10,448 bases of DNA, taken from NCBI GenBank assembly GCA_022562855.1, contig JADFON010000040.1, forward strand, positions 1 through 10,448. Reading direction: 5' to 3'. Shown here piece by piece: positions 1 to 6,272 of this stretch. The first letter of the stretch is position 1; each line of letters begins with the position of its first letter. Source of the DNA: Candidatus Zhuqueibacterota bacterium (GTDB lineage Bacteria; SM23-31). The notes below the pieces were generated by a model. That model ran no database searches and was not told the origin of the DNA. It saw only the letters and a list, made by a program, of their open reading frames with translations. The position numbers were made by a program, and so were the translations under genes.

Positions 1-76
1 CAAATCCGAGTGCGGATTCGTCCCGGGGTTTCTGTTTTAATTGTTCATCGGGAATTCTTTTGATTTCTATATCCAT
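1..76 (-). CDS. Branched-chain aminotransferase, N-terminal fragment (cut by window edge)
   Basis: Only the first 25 codons are visible; the gene runs off the window start. The ATG at 76-74 is preceded by GGAGG at 85-81, a clear ribosome binding site with a short 4-nt spacing. The peptide starts MDIEIKRIPDEQ and continues to KPRDESALGF. A short charged leader followed by a KP.dEs.LGFG segment is what I recall at the start of class IV branched-chain amino acid aminotransferases (IlvE type), which interconvert leucine, isoleucine and valine with their 2-oxo acids using pyridoxal phosphate. No catalytic residue lies inside the window, so the call rests on this N-terminal resemblance alone. The 262-nt gap behind the acyl-CoA dehydrogenase gene suggests separate transcription. 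A function in branched-chain amino acid turnover would sit comfortably beside acyl-CoA genes, but that is inference. Confidence 0.55.
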   Translation of the reverse strand, partial: MDIEIKRIPDEQLKQKPRDESALGF

Positions 77-111
77 TATTCCTCCGTGCCGTGTAGAGGT
101 TGTGTCCCGTT

Positions 112-140
112 ATTGTCTCTCAGCATATCTGATTTACCAA
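112..140 (-). promoter_or_regulatory. Possible sigma-70 promoter for the aminotransferase gene
   Basis: Reading the minus strand, TTGGTA (140-135) is separated by 17 nt from GACAAT (117-112). Each hexamer matches the consensus at four of six positions. The predicted start near 105 would give a leader of about 29 nt before the ATG at 76. It is the best candidate I found in the 262-nt gap, but both boxes are weak. Confidence 0.3.
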
Positions 141-243
141 TTCTAAATTTCATTTTTCTTGATGCAGAGTGCGTAAAAAATTTGCTAAATACGCAAAGTC
201 ATTTTCAAGTTTGCCGATTTTTTGAAACCGAATCACACTAATT

Positions 244-277
244 ATACCGATTTTTCCGATTTATTAATTATCGGTAT
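244..277. repeat. 8-bp inverted repeat in the gap behind the acyl-CoA dehydrogenase gene
   Basis: ATACCGAT (244-251) and ATCGGTAT (270-277) are perfect reverse complements separated by 18 nt of AT-rich sequence. The pair lies about 60-95 nt past the acyl-CoA dehydrogenase stop codon. On the minus strand it is not followed by a run of T, so it is not a standard intrinsic terminator. It could be a weak stem, an operator, or chance in AT-rich DNA. Confidence 0.35.
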
Positions 278-280
278 TAC

Positions 281-300
281 CCGTGGAAATCTGTGTCAAA
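281..300. repeat. Copy A of a 20-nt intergenic motif (CCGTGGAAATCTGTGTC type)
   Basis: This stretch matches 4217-4236 at 17 of 20 positions, including a shared 12-nt core AAATCTGTGTCA. It starts 38 nt beyond the stop codon of the acyl-CoA dehydrogenase gene. The other copy lies 37 nt beyond the stop codon of the metallo-hydrolase gene. The motif resembles the GTG-phased CCGTG/CTGTG intergenic repeats that I recall from various bacterial genomes. Its role is unknown. Confidence 0.45.
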
Positions 301-338
301 TAGAAGGTCTCTTTTCTGTGATTTTGCGGTTTGAATTG

Positions 339-1484
339 TTAACGGTCGTTTTTCAGATGTTTGGCTATGACCAGTCTCTGGATCTCCGAAGTGCCTTCGT
401 AAATATCGGTAATTTTTGCATCACGCATAAACCGTTCCACATCGAAGTCCTTCAGATAACCATAACCCCCATGAATTTGAACCGCTTCAACAGCCGCCCT
501 GTTCGCCATTCCTGAGCAGAACAATTTCGCCATTGAGGCTTCTTTCGCAAACGGCAGATTCCCTTCGCGTAGAAGAGCCGCTTGGTATGTCAAGAGTCTT
601 CCCGCTTCGATTTCAGTAGCCATATTGGCTAATTTGATCTGGATCGCCTGGAATTCGAATATCGGTTTTCCGAACTGCACACGCTCCCCGGAATACTTCA
701 AAGCCGCATCTAAGGCTCCCTGGGCTATGCCGACTGCCTGGGCTGCGATACTTATCCTGCCGTTATCGAGAACCTGCATCGCTATATTGAATCCTTCACC
801 CTCTTTGCCAAGAAGGTTAGCTTTTGGGATGCGGGCATTCTCAAAAATCAATTCGACTGTGTCTGAACTCCTGATACCGAGTTTGTTTTCTTTTTTGCCG
901 ATTTTTAAGCCTTCGGTCTCCCTCTCAACAATGAGAGCGCTGATACCCTTGTGCCGCTTTTCAGGGTCTATTGTTGCAAAGATGATATAATGACTGGCGT
1001 TTGCGCCGTTAGTGACCCACATTTTTGTTCCGTTCATGATATAGTGGTCGCCGTCATCTTTAATTCGTGTTTTCAAAGATGCTGCATCCGATCCTGACCC
1101 TGCTTCCGAAAGGGAATAAGCTCCGAGACCGTTCCCGCCTGCGATCGGTTTAAGAAATTTCTCTTTTTGTTCTTCGGTGCCGAAATTGAGGATACAACAA
1201 CAATAGAGAGAATTATTAACCGCGATTATCGTGCCGACAGCAGCTTCAACCCGCGAAAGTTCTTCGACAATGATGACATAGGCGATACTGTCCAACCCTG
1301 CCCCTCCGTATTCTTCGGGAATAACTACACCCATAAATCCGAGTTCGCCGAGTTTTTTTATAGCCTCGTGGGGAAATTCCTGTTTTTCATCCCGTTCACG
1401 TACTCCCGGTGCAAGCTCTTTTTCGGCGAAATCTCTTGCCATCTGCTTTATAAACTCATGTTCTTCGGTTAACCTAAAGTCCAT
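339..1484 (-). CDS. Acyl-CoA dehydrogenase, probably short-chain (butyryl-CoA type)
   Basis: FAD-dependent enzyme that oxidises acyl-CoA to trans-2-enoyl-CoA, or in fermenters runs the reverse direction with an electron-transfer flavoprotein. At 381 residues it has the normal length for a homotetrameric cytosolic member. Visible signatures are YSLSEAGSGSDAASLKT (123-139), MWVTNGANASHYIIFA (155-170), LGIRSSDT (202-209), RVQFGKPIFEFQAIQIKLA (268-286) and the C-terminal RFMRDAKITDIYEGTSEIQR (351-370). Glu363 in IYEG is at the position of the catalytic base in medium- and short-chain enzymes. An odd point is three consecutive cysteines at 95-97, where relatives usually have something like VCGPI. 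The ATG at 1484 has GGAG seven nt upstream. It is the last gene of the operon, 18 nt after the 117-residue gene. Chain-length preference cannot be read with certainty; pairing with a thiolase and an HBD-type dehydrogenase favours C4. Confidence 0.95.
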   Translation of the reverse strand: MDFRLTEEHEFIKQMARDFAEKELAPGVRERDEKQEFPHEAIKKLGELGFMGVVIPEEYGGAGLDSIAYVIIVEELSRVEAAVGTIIAVNNSLYCCCILNFGTEEQKEKFLKPIAGGNGLGAYSLSEAGSGSDAASLKTRIKDDGDHYIMNGTKMWVTNGANASHYIIFATIDPEKRHKGISALIVERETEGLKIGKKENKLGIRSSDTVELIFENARIPKANLLGKEGEGFNIAMQVLDNGRISIAAQAVGIAQGALDAALKYSGERVQFGKPIFEFQAIQIKLANMATEIEAGRLLTYQAALLREGNLPFAKEASMAKLFCSGMANRAAVEAVQIHGGYGYLKDFDVERFMRDAKITDIYEGTSEIQRLVIAKHLKNDR

Positions 1485-1502
1485 TTTATTGCTCCGATAA
1501 TA

Positions 1503-1856
1503 CTATATTTTAGTAGAAAGGTCATAAATGTAATCATATAGTTCTTTGCTTCCACGTTTTGAGAGATTTGCGTTTACACCGAATAATACATTTTTGATCA
1601 TTTCCCGATGTGCTTCCGTCAGGTCAGAAGTTTTTAGTTCCTGTTTGACGCCGCCGAAGGCTACGAGTCTTCCATTGCTTTTTTTACTTTTCGGGTCTTT
1701 GTAAAGTTTCAGAATGGAATACATAAGAAAGTTCACAATATCTTCCTTATCAGCCTTGCGGCTGTCGCCCTTTAACCGGAGAATCAATTCCAGACCGCTT
1801 TCTTCTTGCGGATTTTCTTCGACCCGGTAAATAGTCCGTTCACCCCATTTACTCAT
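1503..1856 (-). CDS. Unrecognised small soluble protein within the acyl-CoA operon
   Basis: I do not recognise this 117-residue protein. It is real by context: it starts 11 nt after the hydroxyacyl-CoA dehydrogenase stop, has AAGGA about six nt before its ATG, and ends 18 nt before the acyl-CoA dehydrogenase start. It has no signal peptide, membrane segment or cysteine and is rich in Lys and Glu. An N-terminal part (about 1-30) contains SGLELILRLKGD and looks like a beta strand. It is followed by helical stretches: a predicted helix around 37-53 (KEDIVNFLMYSILKLYKD), a short basic linker, SNGRLVAFGGVKQELKTSDL at about 60-79, and a C-terminal helix ending YDYIYDLSTKI. The overall pattern is of a small alpha/beta cytosolic protein, possibly a binding partner or lineage-specific accessory factor of the flanking enzymes. 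No function should be assigned. Confidence 0.85.
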   Translation of the reverse strand: MSKWGERTIYRVEENPQEESGLELILRLKGDSRKADKEDIVNFLMYSILKLYKDPKSKKSNGRLVAFGGVKQELKTSDLTEAHREMIKNVLFGVNANLSKRGSKELYDYIYDLSTKI

Positions 1857-1867
1857 TATATTTCCTT

Positions 1868-2722
1868 CTAATTATAATCATAAAACCCGCTGCCTGTTTT
1901 TTTCCCGAGCCTGTTTGCGGCTACCATTTTTTTGAGAAGAGGGCAGGGGCGGTACTTTGAATCGCCTAATTCCCGGTGCAATACTTCCATAATTGCAAGG
2001 CAGACATCAAGACCGATCAAGTCGGCAAGCGCCAAAGGACCCATAGGGTGCGCCATTCCAAGCTTCATCACGGTATCGATCGAATCCTTGTCTGCTATGC
2101 CTTCAAACAGGCAATAAACCGCTTCGTTTATCATCGGAAGCAGTATCCGGTTTGAGATAAATCCCGGATAGTCTTTTACAACCACGGGAGTCTTTCCCAG
2201 TACCCCGCACAATTCCGCAACTGTTTCCAGGCATTCTTCCGAAGTTTCGAGACCCTGGACAATTTCCACGAGTTTCATCATCGGAACGGGGTTCATAAAA
2301 TGCATTCCAATAACTCTCCCGGGATTTTTTGTTGCACCGGCAATCTTGGTAATGGATACGGATGAAGTATTGCTCGCAATAATGGCGTCTTTATCCGTTA
2401 TTTCATCCAATTTCGAAAACAATTCGCATTTGACGGTTTCGATTTCAATAACAGCTTCGATGACCAGGAACGAATCGGATGTATTCGATAGTTCGCAGCT
2501 TGAAGTGATCCGGGCAAGCGATTCGTCTTTTTGTTTACCGGAAATAATTTCTTTTTTGACCTGCCGCTCCAGGTTCTTCTCGATCATTGCAAGCGCCCCG
2601 GTCAAAATGTTCTCATCAACATCGATCAAGTTTACGTTGAAACCGCTGAGAGAAAACACGTGCGCTATTCCGTTCCCCATTGTCCCTGCTCCAACAACAG
2701 AGACCGTTTTTTCAGCAATCAT
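1868..2722 (-). CDS. hbd: 3-hydroxybutyryl-CoA dehydrogenase (3-hydroxyacyl-CoA dehydrogenase family)
   Basis: Reversibly converts acetoacetyl-CoA to 3-hydroxybutyryl-CoA with NAD(P)H; cytosolic. The 284 residues match the usual single-function enzyme length, with no fused hydratase domain. The N-terminal Rossmann fold shows [10 protein letters not shown] (11-20), with Asp34 ending the second strand, which fits NAD preference. Catalytic-site motifs are SNTSS (117-121), GMHFMNPVP (139-147) with the probable catalytic His141, Glu153 in KLVEIV, and the [14 protein letters not shown] substrate helix (188-201) with Asn191. The C-terminal domain has the family hallmarks [18 protein letters not shown] (222-239) and the end [12 protein letters not shown]. 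The ATG at 2722 has GAGG nine nt upstream. The gene is second in the operon, 89 nt behind the thiolase gene and 11 nt ahead of the unrecognised gene, so translation of the latter may be coupled. Confidence 0.95.
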   Translation of the reverse strand: MIAEKTVSVVGAGTMGNGIAHVFSLSGFNVNLIDVDENILTGALAMIEKNLERQVKKEIISGKQKDESLARITSSCELSNTSDSFLVIEAVIEIETVKCELFSKLDEITDKDAIIASNTSSVSITKIAGATKNPGRVIGMHFMNPVPMMKLVEIVQGLETSEECLETVAELCGVLGKTPVVVKDYPGFISNRILLPMINEAVYCLFEGIADKDSIDTVMKLGMAHPMGPLALADLIGLDVCLAIMEVLHRELGDSKYRPCPLLKKMVAANRLGKKTGSGFYDYN

Positions 2723-2792
2723 TTACTTATACCTCATAAATAATAATGTTCTTTTATTGAAAAGTTATCCGGTTTTAAACCTCATCTTAACT

Positions 2793-2809
2793 CAATCTAA
2801 AAAAGATTG
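2793..2809 (-). other. Small hairpin directly after the thiolase stop codon
   Basis: CAATCT and AGATTG form a 6-bp stem with a 5-nt loop. On the minus strand it begins two nt past the thiolase stop codon. It is not followed by a T-run in the transcribed direction, so it is unlikely to terminate fully. It could stabilise the upstream mRNA segment or attenuate modestly before the hydroxyacyl-CoA dehydrogenase gene. Confidence 0.3.
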
Positions 2810-2811
2810 GC

Positions 2812-3999
2812 TTACATTAGTTCTACGATCACGGCGGTCGCTTCGCCGCCTCCATTGCACAGTGAAACTACGCCATTTTTGGCGTCACGGTCCTTCATCG
2901 CGTACAGTAACGTGGTCAAAATCCTTGCGCCGCTTGCACCGATCGGATGTCCAAGCGCCACAGCGCCGCCGTTTACATTTACCTTTTCAGGATTCAAGTC
3001 GAGAATCTTGTTATTCGCCAGAGACACGCAGGAGAACGCTTCATTGATTTCAAATAGGTCAATATCCTCAATAGCCATATCTGCGTTTCCCAGGGCTTTG
3101 TTGATTGCATCGGAAGGCGCCGTAGTAAACCACTCGGGTTCCTTAGATGCGGTGGCGCTGGCAACCACTTTTGCAAGGGGATTGACGCCCAATTCCGTCG
3201 CTTTTTCCGCCGACATCAAAACCAAAGCGGAAGCCGCGTCATTTATGCTCGATGCGTTTGCTGCGGTCACCGTACCTTCTTTATCGAATGCCGGACGGAG
3301 TTTTGGAAATTTTTCAGGAATTCCCCTGGGTGGTTCCTCATCGGTGTCGACGGTCACGGGGTCGCCTTTGCGCTGCGGCACTACAACCGGTGTAATTTCA
3401 GCTTTGAACCTTCCTTCTTTCATTGCCTCTAATGCCCGGCGGTAACTTTCGGCGGCAAAACTGTCCTGGTCTTCCCGTGAAAAATCCATTGTGCTTGCGC
3501 ATAATTCGGCGGCGTTACCCATATGGAAATCATTGTATACATCCCAAAGCCCGTCCTTCACCATCGAATCGACGATCTGACCGTGACCGAGACGGTACCC
3601 GGTTCTCGCTTTGTCGAGCAGGTAAGGAGCCATGCTCATATTTTCCATTCCGCCCGCTACCACAATATCCGAATCGCCCACCCTGATCGCCTGTGTGCCG
3701 AGCATGACCGCTTTTAAACCCGAACTGCATACTTTGTTAACCGTTGTACAATCGGTTCCATTTGGAAGTCCGGCGTAAATTGCCGCCTGCCGTGCAGGCG
3801 CCTGACCCAGACCTGCGGATAAGACACAACCCATAATCACCTGGTCAACCTGTTCGGGTTTGATGTTAGCCCGTTTTACCGCTTCCGCAATTACGATTGC
3901 CCCCAGTTTTGGCGCAGGAATTTCACTCAGCTTTCCGTTAAACGAGCCGATCGGTGTTCTGCATGCCGAAGCGATCACTACTTCTTTCAAACCGTTCAA
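2812..3999 (-). CDS. atoB: Acetyl-CoA acetyltransferase (thiolase, biosynthetic type)
   Basis: Condenses two acetyl-CoA to acetoacetyl-CoA or cleaves it in the reverse direction; cytosolic, normally a homotetramer. At 395 residues it is of standard length. The nucleophilic cysteine is Cys91 in VNKVCSSGLKAVMLG (88-102). The acid/base cysteine is Cys381 in CNGGGEA, the active-site histidine is His351 in GGAVALGHPIGASGAR (344-359), and NEAF (319-322) completes the oxyanion site. The SMAPYLL segment (122-128) resembles the Met/Ala-rich loop of short-chain thiolases. The start is taken as TTG at 3999 because GGAG sits eight nt upstream. A second in-frame TTG at 3990 would give the very typical thiolase beginning MKEVVIAS but lacks a ribosome binding site. 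First gene of the four-gene acyl-CoA operon. Long-chain beta-ketothiolase activity is less likely given the neighbours but not excluded. Confidence 0.95.
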   Translation of the reverse strand: MNGLKEVVIASACRTPIGSFNGKLSEIPAPKLGAIVIAEAVKRANIKPEQVDQVIMGCVLSAGLGQAPARQAAIYAGLPNGTDCTTVNKVCSSGLKAVMLGTQAIRVGDSDIVVAGGMENMSMAPYLLDKARTGYRLGHGQIVDSMVKDGLWDVYNDFHMGNAAELCASTMDFSREDQDSFAAESYRRALEAMKEGRFKAEITPVVVPQRKGDPVTVDTDEEPPRGIPEKFPKLRPAFDKEGTVTAANASSINDAASALVLMSAEKATELGVNPLAKVVASATASKEPEWFTTAPSDAINKALGNADMAIEDIDLFEINEAFSCVSLANNKILDLNPEKVNVNGGAVALGHPIGASGARILTTLLYAMKDRDAKNGVVSLCNGGGEATAVIVELM

Positions 4000-4015
4000 G
4001 ACTGCATCTCCATTC
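3997..4015 (-). promoter_or_regulatory. Ribosome binding site deciding a TTG start, with an overlapping mini-ORF
   Basis: GGAG (4011-4008) followed by eight nt and TTG (3999-3997) supports the thiolase start. In another frame, ATGGAGATGCAGTCTTGA runs from 4013 and ends in a TGA that overlaps the TTG start. This five-codon frame has no ribosome binding site of its own, so it is probably fortuitous. Confidence 0.5.
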
Positions 4016-4098
4016 TAAAAATACGAATAGTAAAAATAGAAAATATTTTGATGCTTACGAACGCAGATTGTTTATGATTTACCCTGATAACGCTATAC

Positions 4099-4113
4099 TT
4101 ATTTCATAAATAA
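4099..4113. promoter_or_regulatory. AT-rich perfect dyad upstream of the thiolase operon
   Basis: TTATTT-CAT-AAATAA is a perfect 6-bp dyad with a 3-nt centre, about 100 nt upstream of the thiolase start. It has the form of a dimeric-repressor operator, but I do not recognise it as the site of a named regulator. AT-rich dyads also arise by chance. Confidence 0.25.
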
Positions 4114-4120
4114 AGTCTCT

Positions 4121-4218
4121 TCCGCCTATGGCGGATCCCTTACTAATGACGGGGTCAGGCAGCCTCCGGCTGACATAATAAATCTGTCCCTTCCCGCCAC
4201 CTCCCGTCAGGGATCGCC
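4121..4218. repeat. REP/MITE-like palindromic intergenic element
   Basis: GC-rich structured block in an AT-rich gap. A 6-bp hairpin TCCGCC-TAT-GGCGGA lies at 4121-4135. GGCGGATCCCT (4130-4140) and AGGGATCGCC (4209-4218) are inverted copies with one extra base. Inside them TGACGGG (4147-4153) pairs with CCCGTCA (4203-4209). At the centre GTCA..GCC (4154-4164) pairs with GGCTGAC (4168-4174), leaving a 4-nt bulge. The segment also contains AAATCTGTCCC, similar to sequences I recall near REP-type repeats. The nested arms fit a non-autonomous mobile repeat or a structured leader RNA of the thiolase operon. No transposase lies in the window. Confidence 0.55.
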
Positions 4219-4236
4219 ATGAAAATCTGTGTCAGA
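4217..4236. repeat. Copy B of the 20-nt intergenic motif
   Basis: Matches 281-300 at 17 of 20 positions. It lies 37 nt beyond the stop codon of the metallo-hydrolase gene and touches the outer arm of the palindromic element. A much weaker related stretch (CGTGTCTATCCGTGCAAG, about 5223-5240) sits behind the PhoH gene. Confidence 0.45.
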
Positions 4237-4273
4237 GTTTCTTTATCTTGTACATTTTTATATTTCGTCAGGT

Positions 4274-5119
4274 TTATTCGTTTAAATCAACAGGTTTTAA
4301 AGAGACACCTTTTTCCGTCTCTTCAAAGTATCCTGCTTTCATTCGCGGCGAATGGGGAAAAACAATGAGCCAGTTTTCCTTTAAAGCATTTGCAATCAGT
4401 TTTTTCTTTGCTTTCAAAGTATCCATCGGGTTCAGGTCATACCCCATAATGTACGCTAATTTTATATGACTTCTTGTCGGGATAATATCTCCAACATAGC
4501 ATGCCGTCTGTCCCTCTGACTTTATTATAACCATTTGGTGATAAGGCGTATGTCCGCCGGTAATTTCTACCCGGATGCCGTCCACGATTCCCCCGTCACC
4601 TTTGAGAAAGTGTACCTGACCGTACTCTTCAATAGGCAAAAAGTTTTCCGGCAGGTAGCTCGCCGCCGTCCTTTCATTGGAGTTTACAGCAAAATCCCAT
4701 TCATTTTTCTGGATATAGTACCGGGCGTTTGGAAATACCGGTCTGTATTTACCGTTCTCTCCTTTTTCTGTGGCTCCCCCGGCATGATCGAAATGGAGAT
4801 GGGTCAGTATTACTCCGGTAACGTCATTTTTGCTTATCTCCATTTCCTTCAGGCTTTTAACAAGATTTGTGTTTCGGTCGATTCCAAGTATTTCAAGGTT
4901 TTTATCATCCCATTTTTCACCAATTCCGGTATCGACAATAAATATTTCGTTGTCAAATCTGATTACCAGCGGGTCCATACTGAGAAGAATCCTGTTCCTT
5001 TCATCGGCGGGGTCGGTTTTATTCCACAGAGGTTTTGGAACGACCCCAAACATTGCGCCTCCATCGAGTTTGAAAAACCCGTCGGTTGCAATTTTAATAT
5101 CAAATTTCCCGATTTTCAT
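4274..5119 (-). CDS. Metallo-beta-lactamase-fold hydrolase, YtnP/AHL-lactonase-like
   Basis: Probable di-zinc hydrolase of 281 residues without signal peptide, so cytosolic. All metal ligands expected for the fold are visible: HLHFDH (His107, His109, Asp111, His112), His190 in GGHTPYHQ, Asp211 in YVGDIIPT and His256 in FPHS. The N-terminal DGGAMFGVVPKPLW (19-32) and the stretch GDIIPTRSHIKLAYIMGYDL (210-229) followed by NPM resemble Bacillus YtnP, a relative of the AiiA acyl-homoserine lactonases. The tyrosine that AiiA uses three residues after its bridging aspartate is Pro214 here, so lactone specificity cannot be assumed. The ATG at 5119 has AGGA nine nt upstream. It follows the PhoH gene by 142 nt with no convincing promoter between, so co-transcription is possible. 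It could also act on another ester, lactone or thioester, given the acyl-CoA operon downstream. Confidence 0.88.
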   Translation of the reverse strand: MKIGKFDIKIATDGFFKLDGGAMFGVVPKPLWNKTDPADERNRILLSMDPLVIRFDNEIFIVDTGIGEKWDDKNLEILGIDRNTNLVKSLKEMEISKNDVTGVILTHLHFDHAGGATEKGENGKYRPVFPNARYYIQKNEWDFAVNSNERTAASYLPENFLPIEEYGQVHFLKGDGGIVDGIRVEITGGHTPYHQMVIIKSEGQTACYVGDIIPTRSHIKLAYIMGYDLNPMDTLKAKKKLIANALKENWLIVFPHSPRMKAGYFEETEKGVSLKPVDLNE

Positions 5120-5261
5120 AGTGTGTAATCCTGTTAAACAAAAAGTGAAAGGATACTTATTTAATGGTACTAATCCCGCAGTCCGAAAGAGGCTGAAATA
5201 CTGTCAATAGTAATAGTATCTACGTGTCTATCCGTGCAAGGTTTTATGCAACAGATAAGGG

Positions 5262-6272
5262 TTACTTTGTAGATTTTACTGCTGATTCGGTAGAGGCACC
5301 GGCGGCTGAGTTGTTGCCGCCGGCATTAAAATTATCATACGCTTCGATAATTTCTTTAACCAACCGGTGTCTTACAACATCGGTGGAATCCATGTAAAAA
5401 AAATCAATACCTTTTATTCCTTTTAGGACATGTTGGATTTGCACAAGTCCCGAATGAGATTTATCATTCAAATCAACCTGTGTAATATCGCCTGTAATGA
5501 TCGCCCGCGCGTTTCCACCCAATCTTGTCAGGAACATTTTCATTTGCAGCGTTGTACTGTTTTGAGCTTCATCCAGAATCACGAACGCATTATTCAACGT
5601 CCTTCCGCGCATATAAGCAAGGGGAATAATTTCTATTGTGTTGTTTTCCAGGTATTTTTTCAGTTTGTTTTTCGGTATCATATCGTTTAAAGCGTCATGC
5701 AGAGGCCAGAGATACGGTTCAATTTTTTCCTTCAGGTCGCCCGGCAAAAACCCGAGATTTTCACCGGCTTCCACGGCGGGACGCGAAAGTATAATTTTTT
5801 TTACATGTTTGTTCTTTAAATACTGTATGGCTATTGCAACTGCGAGATAGGTTTTCCCGGTTCCCGCAGGGCCGATAACAAAAACAATTTCGTTTTTTTG
5901 GACCGATTCGAAATAACCCTGCTGTCCGGCGGTTTTCGGTTTTATATACCCGTTTTCGGTGAAAAGGATTACAGAATCAAGTTCTTTCTTAGCCTGCTCC
6001 GGCGGTTTATCGATTTGAATCAACCTAATTGCTGTTTCGATGTCACCGGTATCGAGTTTTTTGAACTTGTTGATATGAAAAATCAGTTCGGAAAATAACT
6101 CTTCGACTTGTTTGACAGTCTTTTCGCTACCGGTAATGCTTGCTTTTCGTCCCCTGACGGTGATTTTCGCGTCAAAATTATTTTGAATTACATCGAGATT
6201 GCTGTCATTCATTCCAAGCAGGATCAGCGGATCGATACTGTGTAAATCAAAGGAGTGTTGTACTTCAGCCAT
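5262..6272 (-). CDS. phoH: PhoH-family ATPase (PhoH-like protein)
   Basis: Cytosolic P-loop ATPase of the YbeZ/PhoH type, associated in known bacteria with RNA metabolism and ribosome maturation. At 336 residues it has normal length. The N-terminal region (about 1-100) carries a KH-like or PhoH-specific part with ITVRGRKASITG (37-48). The ATPase core has Walker A GPAGTGKT (134-141), the family signature LGFLPGDLKEKIEPYLWPL (173-191), Walker B VILDEAQN (231-238), TGD (260-262) and RHRLV (301-305). The last 20 residues are a low-complexity Asn/Ala/Ser/Gly tail. The N-terminus HSIDPLILLGMND fits family members, so the ATG at 6272 is credible. However, the AT-rich upstream sequence has no ribosome binding site, which leaves room for a leaderless or weakly initiated message. 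The ybeY gene that often follows phoH is absent here; a metallo-hydrolase gene follows instead. Confidence 0.95.
   Translation of the reverse strand: MAEVQHSFDLHSIDPLILLGMNDSNLDVIQNNFDAKITVRGRKASITGSEKTVKQVEELFSELIFHINKFKKLDTGDIETAIRLIQIDKPPEQAKKELDSVILFTENGYIKPKTAGQQGYFESVQKNEIVFVIGPAGTGKTYLAVAIAIQYLKNKHVKKIILSRPAVEAGENLGFLPGDLKEKIEPYLWPLHDALNDMIPKNKLKKYLENNTIEIIPLAYMRGRTLNNAFVILDEAQNSTTLQMKMFLTRLGGNARAIITGDITQVDLNDKSHSGLVQIQHVLKGIKGIDFFYMDSTDVVRHRLVKEIIEAYDNFNAGGNNSAAGASTESAVKSTK

Noticed and set aside
170-195. TGCGTA...TACGCA inverted repeat upstream of the aminotransferase start
   Set aside because: It is only six base pairs with a 14-nt gap and no further symmetry, which is within chance for this AT-rich gap.
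2346-3445. Long plus-strand open frames opposite the hydroxyacyl-CoA dehydrogenase and thiolase genes
   Set aside because: They are antisense to well-supported enzymes, have no ribosome binding sites I trust, and encode protein without recognisable domains. They are by-products of codon use on the other strand.
4027-4032. TACTAT as a -10 box for the thiolase operon
   Set aside because: No acceptable -35 box lies 16-18 nt upstream (AGCATC at 17 nt). The operon's promoter remains unlocated.
5202-5207. TTGACA on the minus strand between phoH and the hydrolase gene
   Set aside because: The sequence 17 nt downstream is GGACTG, and neighbouring spacings give no -10 box either, so it is not a convincing promoter.
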